From DAISVY01 sp036826635 (GTDB taxonomy: Bacteria; Zixibacteria; MSB-5A5; GN15; FEB-12): 64,000 bases of DNA. The translations under genes and the position numbers were made by a program. The stretch covers positions 112,004-176,003 of the forward strand of contig DAISVY010000009.1 in NCBI GenBank assembly GCA_036826635.1, in the 5' to 3' direction. Under the pieces are notes generated by a model. That model saw nothing but the letters and a program-made list of their open reading frames with translations, was not told the DNA's origin and searched no databases. Positions 53,110 through 60,120 of this stretch are shown piece after piece (within the stretch, counting starts at the first letter, position 1; each line of letters starts with the position of its first letter).

Positions 53110-54042
53110 ATGAACGTAGTAGAGACCCACGATCTTACCAAAATTTACTCCACCGGTATGAAGAAGGGTAACGTGGTTGCCCTTGACGGTGTCAGCCTGA
53201 CTGTTGAGCCGGCCGAGATATTCGGTTTGCTTGGGCCCAACGGTGCCGGCAAGACCACTTTCGTGAAAATTCTCTTGGGCATTACGTCAATAACCTCCGG
53301 GCAGGCCCTGGTTAACGGTTTGACCCCGGCCGATCCGGCCTCGCGGGAGAAAGCCGGTTTCCTTCCGGAGAACCATCGTTTTCCGGGTCATCTGACAGGG
53401 TTGGGGCTTCTGGAGTTTACCGGGCGGCTGTATGGTCTGAACTCGACCGAACTGGACAAGCGGACAGGCGAACTGCTCAAGCTGGTCGATATGGAAAAAT
53501 GGACCAATACGAAAATTCGCAAGTACTCCAAAGGGATGCTTCAGCGGATAGGTCTGGCTCAGGCTCTGATGTGTGATCCGGATATCGTGTTTCTTGATGA
53601 GCCGACCGACGGTATCGACCCTATGGGCAAGATCGAAATACGGAAAGTGCTGAAGCGTGTTCGGGAAGAGGGCAAGACGGTTTTTCTCAATTCGCATCTT
53701 CTTTCGGAAGTCGAGGCCGTTGCCGACCGGGTGGCTATTCTTACGCGCGGTAAGCTGGTCAAGGTAGACACCGTGCAGTCACTGACCACCAGTGGCAGTC
53801 AGTACGAGATCAAGGCGACAATCGGCAACAAGCGGATCGATATCCCCGAAGAAATCGGTCAGCGGGTCTCTATCACCGCCAAGGGTATGATTGTCACACT
53901 GGAAAAGCCGGAGAATATCAACTACGTAATCGACGCATTGAGGCTGCAGAAAATAGAGATCCAGTCGGTGACTCCCCGGAAGCAGTCGCTGGAACAATCG
54001 TTCTTTGAGGCCGTCTCCGATACACAGGAGAACGCCGAATGA
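53110..54042 (+). CDS. ABC-2 type transporter ATP-binding subunit
   Basis: A 310-residue nucleotide-binding protein (313 if the upstream GTG at 53101 is used). Walker A GLLGPNGAGKTTFVK (about 37-51), signature KYSKGMLQRIGLAQAL (about 138-153, ABC-2-type 'YSKGM'), and Walker B DIVFLDEPTDGIDP (about 157-170). The C-terminal extension (about 220-310) is typical of DrrA/CcmA-like exporters. The last four bases overlap the permease ATG (ATGA at 54039-54042). No strong ribosome binding site precedes either start. Confidence 0.93.
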   Translation: MNVVETHDLTKIYSTGMKKGNVVALDGVSLTVEPAEIFGLLGPNGAGKTTFVKILLGITSITSGQALVNGLTPADPASREKAGFLPENHRFPGHLTGLGLLEFTGRLYGLNSTELDKRTGELLKLVDMEKWTNTKIRKYSKGMLQRIGLAQALMCDPDIVFLDEPTDGIDPMGKIEIRKVLKRVREEGKTVFLNSHLLSEVEAVADRVAILTRGKLVKVDTVQSLTTSGSQYEIKATIGNKRIDIPEEIGQRVSITAKGMIVTLEKPENINYVIDALRLQKIEIQSVTPRKQSLEQSFFEAVSDTQENAE

Positions 54043-54833
54043 GGGGGATCACGCGCGATACCGTGGTCGAACTGGTCGACCGCAAGGTCCTCTGGCTGTT
54101 TGCGGGTCTTACGGTTGTGGCCCTGGTGATGGTTTATTTTACCAGTGATATCTCCATCAATATGAACGGATATAACGGAGATCTGGGGCAGGCCGTGCCG
54201 TCCGATCTCGTAGCGGCGGCCGTGGTACGAGGGTTCGACGCCTTTATGTCGTTTCTGGTGTTTCTGGCCGTGATGGCCAGTGCGGGGCTGATTCCGCGTA
54301 TGCTTGAGCGCGGCCGCGTCGATTTCTATCTGGCCAAACCTCTTTCGCGGTCCGGGCTGTTGCTGAACAAACTGGGGGCTGTCTGGCTGGTTTATACGTT
54401 CGTGGTCATGCTGTGTGCCGCAGTGGTATACGTCGTAACCGTGCTGGCGCATGGCGGCTTCGATTTTCGCATTCTTTATCTGTTCGCCGCCTATGCCGTG
54501 TTGATGGTTATCTGGCTCAGCATTACCGGCTTGGCCGGGGTGGTGTTCGGTTCCACGCCTCTGGCGATGATATCGGCCTTTCTCGTCTGGGTGCTTCAGA
54601 CTATTTTGTCCGGTCACGAAACGATCAACCAGTTTCTTGACTCCCGGGTAGCCCGTTACGTGATTGACATTCTCTATTATGTTTTGCCCAAGCCGTCGGA
54701 AATAAGTGATATGTCGATGCAGTTGGTTCTCGGCCGACCGGTGGATTCGTGGATGCCCTTGTGGAGTTCGGTCGTTTTCGCCGCGGTCATGATTTATCTG
54801 GCGGTATGGTTTTTCAAACGCAAGAGCTTCTGA
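54039..54833 (+). CDS. ABC-2 type transporter permease
   Basis: A 264-residue membrane protein with about six TM helices (about 18-38, 65-87, 105-130, 138-160, 165-190 and 237-258). It is the partner of the overlapping ATPase. Layout and length fit ABC-2/NosY-like permeases of small exporters. The substrate is unknown. The overlap with the upstream gene suggests translational coupling. Confidence 0.88.
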   Translation: MRGITRDTVVELVDRKVLWLFAGLTVVALVMVYFTSDISINMNGYNGDLGQAVPSDLVAAAVVRGFDAFMSFLVFLAVMASAGLIPRMLERGRVDFYLAKPLSRSGLLLNKLGAVWLVYTFVVMLCAAVVYVVTVLAHGGFDFRILYLFAAYAVLMVIWLSITGLAGVVFGSTPLAMISAFLVWVLQTILSGHETINQFLDSRVARYVIDILYYVLPKPSEISDMSMQLVLGRPVDSWMPLWSSVVFAAVMIYLAVWFFKRKSF

Positions 54834-54858
54834 GCCGTTATCTTTTAGACTGATCTCG

Positions 54859-54890
54859 CCCGGGGTAAAACACCGCGGGTATGTTTTTTT
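54859..54890 (+). terminator. Probable terminator after the ABC-2 operon
   Basis: CCCGGGGT (54859-54866) with ACCGCGGG (54872-54879) pairs with one mismatch; a seven-T run begins at 54884. Confidence 0.55.
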
Positions 54891-54927
54891 CTCTTAGTTG
54901 GCGACTGACGGTGGTGTCCCGGTCAAA

Positions 54928-55068
54928 TTAAAGTGATTTCCGCCCACCATTATGGGTTTGTCGAAAGAGATGAAGCGGTCCGGGTAAAGCGTATCTGATA
55001 ACATCGTCGCCGCACGAGGCAAAGAACACGGCCGCAGCAAACAAAGTCAGTACGAGCAGTGATTTCAC
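54928..55068 (-). CDS. Very small lipoprotein
   Basis: A 46-residue product. The GTG start at 55068 is preceded by GGGGAGG with a 5-nt spacer. A signal segment (VKSLLVLTLFAAAVFFAS) ends at Cys20, giving a mature lipopeptide of about 28 residues starting CGDDVIRYALPG. Small lipoproteins of this type are seen in Gram-negative operons. The residues after about 30 may be out of frame with a longer ancestor. The family is unknown. Confidence 0.5.
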   Translation of the reverse strand: MKSLLVLTLFAAAVFFASCGDDVIRYALPGPLHLFRQTHNGGRKSL

Positions 55069-55156
55069 ACGAACCTCCCCAGGTTGTACCAATATAACCG
55101 GAACCGGATATGCGGTCAATCAAGCCGCTATGGGCCGTGCGTCCGTCTGTTTAAGA

Positions 55157-55184
55157 TGTAAAGTCGATTGGAACGATCTTTACA
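55157..55184. promoter_or_regulatory. Inverted repeat upstream of the M20 peptidase promoter
   Basis: TGTAAAG (55157-55163) and CTTTACA (55178-55184) are a 7-bp perfect dyad with a 14-nt centre. It ends 6 nt before the -35 at 55191. Confidence 0.35.
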
Positions 55185-55190
55185 GCCCGG

Positions 55191-55220
55191 TTGACCTCTC
55201 GTATATTGTCCAAATTATAT
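55191..55220 (+). promoter_or_regulatory. Putative promoter for the M20 peptidase gene
   Basis: TTGACC at 55191-55196 and TTATAT at 55215-55220 have an 18-nt spacer. A GAGGAG ribosome binding site follows near 55232. Confidence 0.6.
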
Positions 55221-55246
55221 AAAGCATATTATGAGGAGATCAAAAC

Positions 55247-56614
55247 ATGACCCCGTTCGAATACCTTAAGAGTACCGAGAAGAAACGTCAGGCTGAGCTT
55301 TTCGAGTTTCTGGGCTTTGCCTCCGTTTCGGCCAAGTCGGAGCATAAGAAGGACGTTCTGGCCTGTGCCAAATGGTTGACTGCGCATTTGAAAAGCATCG
55401 GTTTCAAGGCGAAGCTGTATCCCACCAAGGGACATCCGATTGTCTATGCCGAGTACATTACGGACAAAACACTGCCCACGGTGCTTTATTATGGCCACTA
55501 TGACGTCCAGCCGCCGGAGCCGTATGAACTCTGGAAATCGGAGCCGTTTAAGCCGGAGATCAGGAGCGGTTATATCTATGCCCGAGGAGCTACCGACGAC
55601 AAAGGGCAGCTATTCACCCACATTAAGGGACTGGAAGCCATCATCCGAACCACGGGGAAACTTCCGGTGAACGTTAAGATGATCTTCGAGGGTGAAGAGG
55701 AAGCCCAGTCGGAGAATCTGCCCGTCTTCATAAAGAGGAACAAGAAGCTGCTCAAGGCTGACGTGGTGGTGATATCCGACACGGCCCAGTTCAATAAGAC
55801 CCTTCCGGGGGTCACCTTCGGCCTTCGCGGTATGGCGTTTGTCGAGTTGTTTGTCTATGGTCCTGACCGGGATGTCCATTCCGGGGTTTTCGGTGGGGCG
55901 ATTGCCAACCCGGTCAATGTGCTGTGTGACATGGTTAGTAAGCTGCATGACAAAGACGGACGAGTGGCGATACCCGGCTTTTATCAAAAGGTCGGACGTC
56001 TCACGCAATGGGAACGCACCCAGTTCAAAAAGCTTCCGTACAACGAAAGAGAGTACAAGAAATCGCTTGGCATCTCGGCCCTTCAAGGCGAAAAAGGATT
56101 TTCCACCTACGAGCGGGCGTGGTGTCGTCCGACCTGCGATATCAACGGTATAACCGGGGGATATCAGGGAGAAGGCGCCAAGACTATTATTCCGTCGTTC
56201 GCTTCGTGCAAAATCACCATGCGGTTGGTTCCGAACATGGAGCCGAAAGATATCTGCAACAAGATCGAGAAGTATCTGCACCGGATCGCTCCGAAATCGG
56301 TCCGGATCAAGGTGGTCAAGCACGGTGGGGCGAAAGGAGTCGTGGTGCCGGTGGACGGTCCCTGGCTGGAAGCAGCCGGCCGGGCGATCAAGATCGGATT
56401 TGGAAAAGAGCCGGTGTTCATGAAAGAAGGCGGATCGATTCCGGTGGTGGTCGATTTCAAGGATATCCTCGGGCTGGACACCTTGTTGATAGGCTTTAGC
56501 CAGAACGATGACAACATTCACTCGCCGAACGAGCGTTTCCGCGTCAGAGACTTCGAGCGCGGTTGTAAAACGGCTGTTGCTCTGCCGTACGAACTGGCCA
56601 AAGTAGAGAATTAA
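55247..56614 (+). CDS. M20-family dipeptidase / carboxypeptidase
   Basis: A 455-residue metallopeptidase of the M20 family (CNDP/DapE-like). The metal-binding segment YYGHYDVQP (about 83-91, His and Asp) is followed by ARGATDDKGQL (about 109-119) and EGEEEAQSENL (about 148-158, catalytic Glu pair). A dimerisation (lid) domain insert (about 205-370) follows, with FGLRGMAFVELFV at the boundary, and the last metal ligand lies in the C-terminal segment ending DNIHSPNERFRV (about 423-434). It hydrolyses dipeptides or N-acylated amino acids in the cytosol. Length is normal for PepV/CNDP-type enzymes. Confidence 0.93.
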   Translation: MTPFEYLKSTEKKRQAELFEFLGFASVSAKSEHKKDVLACAKWLTAHLKSIGFKAKLYPTKGHPIVYAEYITDKTLPTVLYYGHYDVQPPEPYELWKSEPFKPEIRSGYIYARGATDDKGQLFTHIKGLEAIIRTTGKLPVNVKMIFEGEEEAQSENLPVFIKRNKKLLKADVVVISDTAQFNKTLPGVTFGLRGMAFVELFVYGPDRDVHSGVFGGAIANPVNVLCDMVSKLHDKDGRVAIPGFYQKVGRLTQWERTQFKKLPYNEREYKKSLGISALQGEKGFSTYERAWCRPTCDINGITGGYQGEGAKTIIPSFASCKITMRLVPNMEPKDICNKIEKYLHRIAPKSVRIKVVKHGGAKGVVVPVDGPWLEAAGRAIKIGFGKEPVFMKEGGSIPVVVDFKDILGLDTLLIGFSQNDDNIHSPNERFRVRDFERGCKTAVALPYELAKVEN

Positions 56615-56616
56615 TT

Positions 56617-56832
56617 GATCTTGGCCTGAGAGGAAAACGGGCGCTGGTTACCGGTGCTTCGGCCGGTCTCGAAGCCACCGCTCGAATAGAAAAAGCCACC
56701 GGCATGGTCCCGGGGCTGACCGCGGAGACATGGTTGCGATTTCCGGTCGACACTCGCCCGGTTATCTTTCGCGCGGCAATTTATTTATGCTCAATGTCCT
56801 TCCCAGCTTTGGAAACTTGCGAACTGCTGTGA
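56617..56832 (+). pseudogene. Remnant of a short-chain dehydrogenase/reductase gene
   Basis: A frame of about 71 codons directly after the M20 gene begins DLGLRGKRALVTGASAGLEA, which is the start of an SDR nucleotide-binding fold (TGxxxGxG-like, with the last Gly lost). It then continues with KATGMVPG and PVDTRPVIFRAAIYLC, which looks like a C-terminal part. No start codon, no ribosome binding site and no catalytic Tyr-x3-Lys are present. The frame runs on to a TGA at 56832 into the end of the ferritin-like gene on the other strand. It is a decayed and internally deleted copy. Confidence 0.5.
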
Positions 56833-57300
56833 GTCGGCAAACGTCTTCGGGTCGGTCATGAAAGAGAGCATGTTGTCGATCAGGTAGACGTGGTTACGCT
56901 CTTCGTCGGCGATTTTGTTGAACAGCGTCTTTCGTTTCGGATCATTTGTTTTGTCCGCTTGATCGCTGTACAGTTTGACGGATTTCTGCTCGATTTCGAG
57001 AGCTTGTTTCCACGCCGAGCGGGCATCTTCGCCGAAATGAGTCCCGGTATTGTCCCGGATAAGCCGGACAAACACGTTACGGGTGTTTTCCAGCGAGGTG
57101 TCTTTTTTGAGTGCTTCGGCGGCCGTTTCGATGTCGCCGTCCACAAGCCGTTTGAAGAACTGGTAATGCCTTTCTTCTTCATCGGCCAGGTACGTAAAGA
57201 TTTCTTTTAACTCCGGCTGTTTCGCTTCGGCCGCGGCTTTTTGGTAGAACTCCTGGCCGTCGCGTTCCATCTGCATGGCGTATTTTACGATGTCTTCCAT
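56791..57300 (-). CDS. Ferritin-like / rubrerythrin-domain protein
   Basis: A 169-residue four-helix-bundle protein. It starts MEDIVKYAMQMERDGQEFY, where the Glu is the first iron ligand, with ExxH motifs EEERHYQFF (about 41-49) and ADEERNHVYL (about 137-146). Iron-binding Glu and His positions follow the rubrerythrin/DUF2202-like pattern. The rubredoxin domain is absent. It may store iron or detoxify peroxide. Ribosome binding site GGGGG lies 6 nt upstream of the ATG. It is downstream of the M29 peptidase gene on the same strand. Confidence 0.87.
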   Translation of the reverse strand: MEDIVKYAMQMERDGQEFYQKAAAEAKQPELKEIFTYLADEEERHYQFFKRLVDGDIETAAEALKKDTSLENTRNVFVRLIRDNTGTHFGEDARSAWKQALEIEQKSVKLYSDQADKTNDPKRKTLFNKIADEERNHVYLIDNMLSFMTDPKTFADSQQFASFQSWEGH

Positions 57301-57326
57301 TGATCCCCCTTGGTTATTTCGATCTG

Positions 57327-57369
57327 ACGGCCGCAGCCCGGCAGGTTTAACCCGTCAGTCTGCGGCCGT
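57327..57369. repeat. Inverted repeat in the M29-ferritin intergenic gap
   Basis: Perfect 10-bp arms ACGGCCGCAG (57327-57336) and CTGCGGCCGT (57360-57369) have a 23-nt loop. No T run follows on the minus strand, so it is not a standard terminator for the M29 gene. Confidence 0.5.
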
Positions 57370-57405
57370 TGTGTTTTAATTCGTGTCGTTCCGAGAACTT
57401 GTTGG

Positions 57406-58545
57406 TCAATCAAGGTCTTTGGGCTTAAGATTCTCCCGGGAAAATGCTTTTTCCATTTTCTCGTCGGTAAAGACTCCGTCTTTGCGAATCAGTTTGCCGT
57501 CGAACCAAATCTCACCGCCGCCGTAGTCCGGGCGCTGGATTTGTACCAGATCCCAGTGGATGGCCGATTGGTTGCCGTTGGGGGCTTCATCGTAGCATTG
57601 CCCCGGGGTGAAATGGAACGAACCGGCAATCTTTTCGTCGAACAGCGTGTCCTTCATGGGATGCATAATGAACGGGTTGACCCCGATGGCAAATTCGCCG
57701 ACATAGCGAGCCCCTTCGTCGGTGTCGAAAACCTTGTTGAGTTTTTCGTCGTTACCGTCGCAGGTGGCCTTGACAATTTTCCCCTTCTCGAAAGTCAGGG
57801 AGATATTGTTATACACCACACCTTCGTGAAGCGACGGGGTGTTGTAGGTGATAACGCCGTTGACCGAATCCCGAACCGGGGCGGTGTAGACCTCTCCGTC
57901 GGGGATGTTGCGTTTGCCGTCGCATTTCACCGGCGGGATATTCTTGATTGAGAAGCTGAGATCGGTTCCGGGAGATTTTATCTCGACTTTATCCGCCGCA
58001 TTGAACAGAGCGATCAGATCGTTCTGGGCTTTGGACATCTTGGCGTAGTCGGCGCAGCAGACGTCGAAATAGAAATCTTCGAACGCTTCCTGCGAGGTCT
58101 CGGCAAGCTGGGCCATGGCGTTGTTGGGATAGCGCAGCACCACCCAGCGGGTGCGTTTGACACGCTCTTCAAGATGTACCGGTTTGTAGAACAGGTTGGT
58201 GTGTTTTTTCATTTGATCGTGGTCGATATCGGCCAGATCGAAGGGGTTGTCGGAACCGCGCAGTCCGATATAGGCATCGGCCCGGGTCATAAGCTGCATG
58301 TGCAGCTCTGCCTGCTTCTTGAATTGATCATCGCCGGCCGAGGCTACCCATTGGCGAATAAGAGATTCGTCGTTGTAGTACCAGAACGGAGTGGCCCCGA
58401 TTTCGGTGGCGATTCTTATAATCTGTTTGCCCAGTTCGAGTGTTTCTTTGCCCTTTATTTCCAGGTAAAGAACATCACCTTTTTTTAATTCGGTGGAATA
58501 ATCGAGAAGCTGGCGAGCGAGAATTTCGTTTCGTTTATCTTTCAT
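57406..58545 (-). CDS. M29-family aminopeptidase
   Basis: A 379-residue metallo-aminopeptidase of the thermophilic (M29/AmpS) family. It has the N-terminal domain with LARQLLDYSTELKKGD near residue 9 and the metal-binding C-terminal region carrying EFAIGVNPF, then GSFHFTPGQCY, then QSAIHWDLVQIQ and GGEIWFDGKLIRKDGVF (about 280-360). The His and Glu ligands in these segments match the family. The likely role is cytosolic peptide trimming. It is preceded by a GGGAG ribosome binding site. It is on the same strand as the ferritin-like gene and about 100 nt upstream of it. Confidence 0.92.
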   Translation of the reverse strand: MKDKRNEILARQLLDYSTELKKGDVLYLEIKGKETLELGKQIIRIATEIGATPFWYYNDESLIRQWVASAGDDQFKKQAELHMQLMTRADAYIGLRGSDNPFDLADIDHDQMKKHTNLFYKPVHLEERVKRTRWVVLRYPNNAMAQLAETSQEAFEDFYFDVCCADYAKMSKAQNDLIALFNAADKVEIKSPGTDLSFSIKNIPPVKCDGKRNIPDGEVYTAPVRDSVNGVITYNTPSLHEGVVYNNISLTFEKGKIVKATCDGNDEKLNKVFDTDEGARYVGEFAIGVNPFIMHPMKDTLFDEKIAGSFHFTPGQCYDEAPNGNQSAIHWDLVQIQRPDYGGGEIWFDGKLIRKDGVFTDEKMEKAFSRENLKPKDLD

Positions 58546-58890
58546 TTTGCGTCTCCCGTTTGCTTAGAAGTCTGTCTGTTGGAGGATAATAGCACAAATC
58601 GCTTCCCGGCGCAACCGGGCCTCTCGGAGTTCATCAAGGAGGTGGGCAGGTTCGATGAGAAACTCCTTATCTTTTTGGATTTGTCCGGGATAGTCGATTC
58701 CGGCGAGATGGCTGCGGTTGATGTCTGATTTTTGCCGCGCTGCACGGGTATACAGGCTTGCCGGAGGACGGTTATCACACTACGGTCCCGATTTCTTTCG
58801 GTGGGACAAGGCCTTGCCGTTCGCACTTACATGTTTGACTACTCGTCGTTTCATCTCTAATTTGTCGGCAGTCAACGGGAGGTGTGAGTT
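58546..58890 (+). other. Gap with a CheW-like remnant; no intact gene
   Basis: 345 nt between divergent genes (M29 peptidase, minus; glycosyltransferase, plus). It holds a decayed C-terminal CheW-like fragment at 58582-58728. I see no clear promoter for the glycosyltransferase gene. Confidence 0.5.
58582..58728 (+). pseudogene. Remnant of a CheW-like chemotaxis adaptor gene (C-terminal part)
   Basis: A 48-codon frame ends in TGA. The product includes EFIKEVGRFDEKLLIFLDLSG, like the C-terminus of CheW ('.FI.GV.......LI.LD....'). The frame has no start or ribosome binding site and is open back into the M29 gene. No other chemotaxis genes are nearby. The N-terminal part of the domain is gone. 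The similarity is short, so this is a moderate-confidence call. Confidence 0.45.
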
Positions 58891-60075
58891 ATCGCCGGTG
58901 AGGTAAATTTTCTCTATACCAATGTCGGCCGGGGTCACCCGTTCTATCTGGACGGCATAATTGATGCCCTGATCAGGGGAGAGGCCGGAGATCTGACCTG
59001 GCGCGACTTCGATGTTTTTTCGAGCAGTTCGGGGCTGTCGGCTTTGGGCTGGCGAGTTGTTCGGATGCTGTATCGTAAAGGTTCTTCGGGCGGCGCCGTC
59101 GGTTCGCTCTATGGTCGGTTGCGGAAGAATAACGATTATAACCGCCCCAGTCGACAGCTTGCTCTTCTGGGCCGAAAACTGAGACAACGTTTTCTGAACG
59201 ATCCGGTTCCAGTCGTGGTGGCGCATCCGATACTTGTAGCTGTTCTTAAAGGTAAGCCCGGATTGTTGTATCAACACGGTGAGATGGTAACCCCTCACGA
59301 AGCCGTGGTTCGGGGAGCGGATCGGGTCATCGTGCCCACCGAACAAGCGGCCGGCCCGTTTCTCAAAGCGGGGTATGCGCCGGAGCAAATTATGATAAGC
59401 GGTCTGTGTGTCGAGCCGGCTCTGGGTGAACAGGCAGAGGCGGCTTATCGTGCGCGGCGGCATCGCATAGCTGGCCGGGATGCGATGGTGGGGTTTTTCG
59501 TGTCATCTGGATCAGAACCGGAACAGCACGTTGCGGCCATTATTGAAAGTGTTGCTTCATGTGTGCGAGGCGAGGGGAAGGCTCTTGTGCTGGCCAGAGA
59601 AGGGGGGCGGCTTGAGCGTCGGATGATGGCGGCGGTCGGAAACATGACCGACTCCTTTGCGGTAGTGAGAGACAGCCGCGAGATGCCGGACGATTTGTCA
59701 TCCGTGATTCTCGCCGTGTATAGCTCGCGGCGGCAGGAAAACGAACTGACGGCTCGATTGTTTGCTCATGTTGACTATTTGGTGGCTCCGCCGCACGAGC
59801 GCACCAACTGGTCGATGGGGCTGGGACTGCCGATGTTTGCCCTGGTCCCTGTTATCGGTCCGTTCGCGCCGTTGAATTTGTCGTTACTGTTGCGGGGAGG
59901 CACGGCCGTGGAACTGACAGAACCGTCCGGGCTGGATGCGAATCTCCGCCGTTTACGCGATTCCGGGCGGCTGTTGCGAATGGCCGAGGCTGGCTGGGGA
60001 CGTTATGATATCGATGGTTTCTTGCGTATTGCCCGTCATCTTGTAGCCTGGTACGGTAAACAATCCCGACCATAA
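58891..60075 (+). CDS. GT-B-fold glycosyltransferase (MurG/MGDG-synthase-like)
   Basis: A product of about 394 residues. The frame is open from a TGA upstream (58885-58887) and begins ATC GCC GGT GAG GTA AAT. The homologous region starts with VNFLYTNVGRGHPFYLDGI, resembling the N-terminal nucleotide-sugar loop of GT28/MurG-like enzymes (GxGH). ADRVIVPTEQAAGPF and GYAPEQIMISG (about 150-180) and WSMGLGLPMFALVPVIGPF near 308 fit a GT-B fold. No ATG, GTG or TTG lies in the right place; the TTG at 59044 would cut off the nucleotide loop. GGGAGG at 58877-58882 is 8 nt before the ATC at 58891, so an ATC start or a sequence error is likely. The sugar specificity is unknown. Confidence 0.7.
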   Translation: MAGEVNFLYTNVGRGHPFYLDGIIDALIRGEAGDLTWRDFDVFSSSSGLSALGWRVVRMLYRKGSSGGAVGSLYGRLRKNNDYNRPSRQLALLGRKLRQRFLNDPVPVVVAHPILVAVLKGKPGLLYQHGEMVTPHEAVVRGADRVIVPTEQAAGPFLKAGYAPEQIMISGLCVEPALGEQAEAAYRARRHRIAGRDAMVGFFVSSGSEPEQHVAAIIESVASCVRGEGKALVLAREGGRLERRMMAAVGNMTDSFAVVRDSREMPDDLSSVILAVYSSRRQENELTARLFAHVDYLVAPPHERTNWSMGLGLPMFALVPVIGPFAPLNLSLLLRGGTAVELTEPSGLDANLRRLRDSGRLLRMAEAGWGRYDIDGFLRIARHLVAWYGKQSRP

Positions 60076-60082
60076 TTTCGGA

Positions 60083-60111
60083 TTGAATCGGTCGCCGGGC
60101 GGTGCTATATT
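60083..60111 (+). promoter_or_regulatory. Putative promoter giving a leaderless MFS mRNA
   Basis: TTGAAT at 60083-60088 and TATATT at 60106-60111 have a 17-nt spacer. The start codon at 60121 follows after 9 nt and has no ribosome binding site. Confidence 0.55.
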
Positions 60112-60120
60112 TTCAGAACT

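Larger units (their letters stand above)
54834..55246 (+). other. Gap holding a small lipoprotein gene, terminator, inverted repeat and promoter
   Basis: 413 nt. It contains a terminator (54859-54890), a small minus-strand lipoprotein gene (54928-55068), an inverted repeat (55157-55184) and a promoter for the M20 peptidase gene (55191-55220). Confidence 0.55.

Noticed and set aside
59044..60075. TTG at 59044 as start of the glycosyltransferase gene
   Set aside because: It would remove the NVGRGH nucleotide-binding loop and the preceding strand, and has no ribosome binding site.
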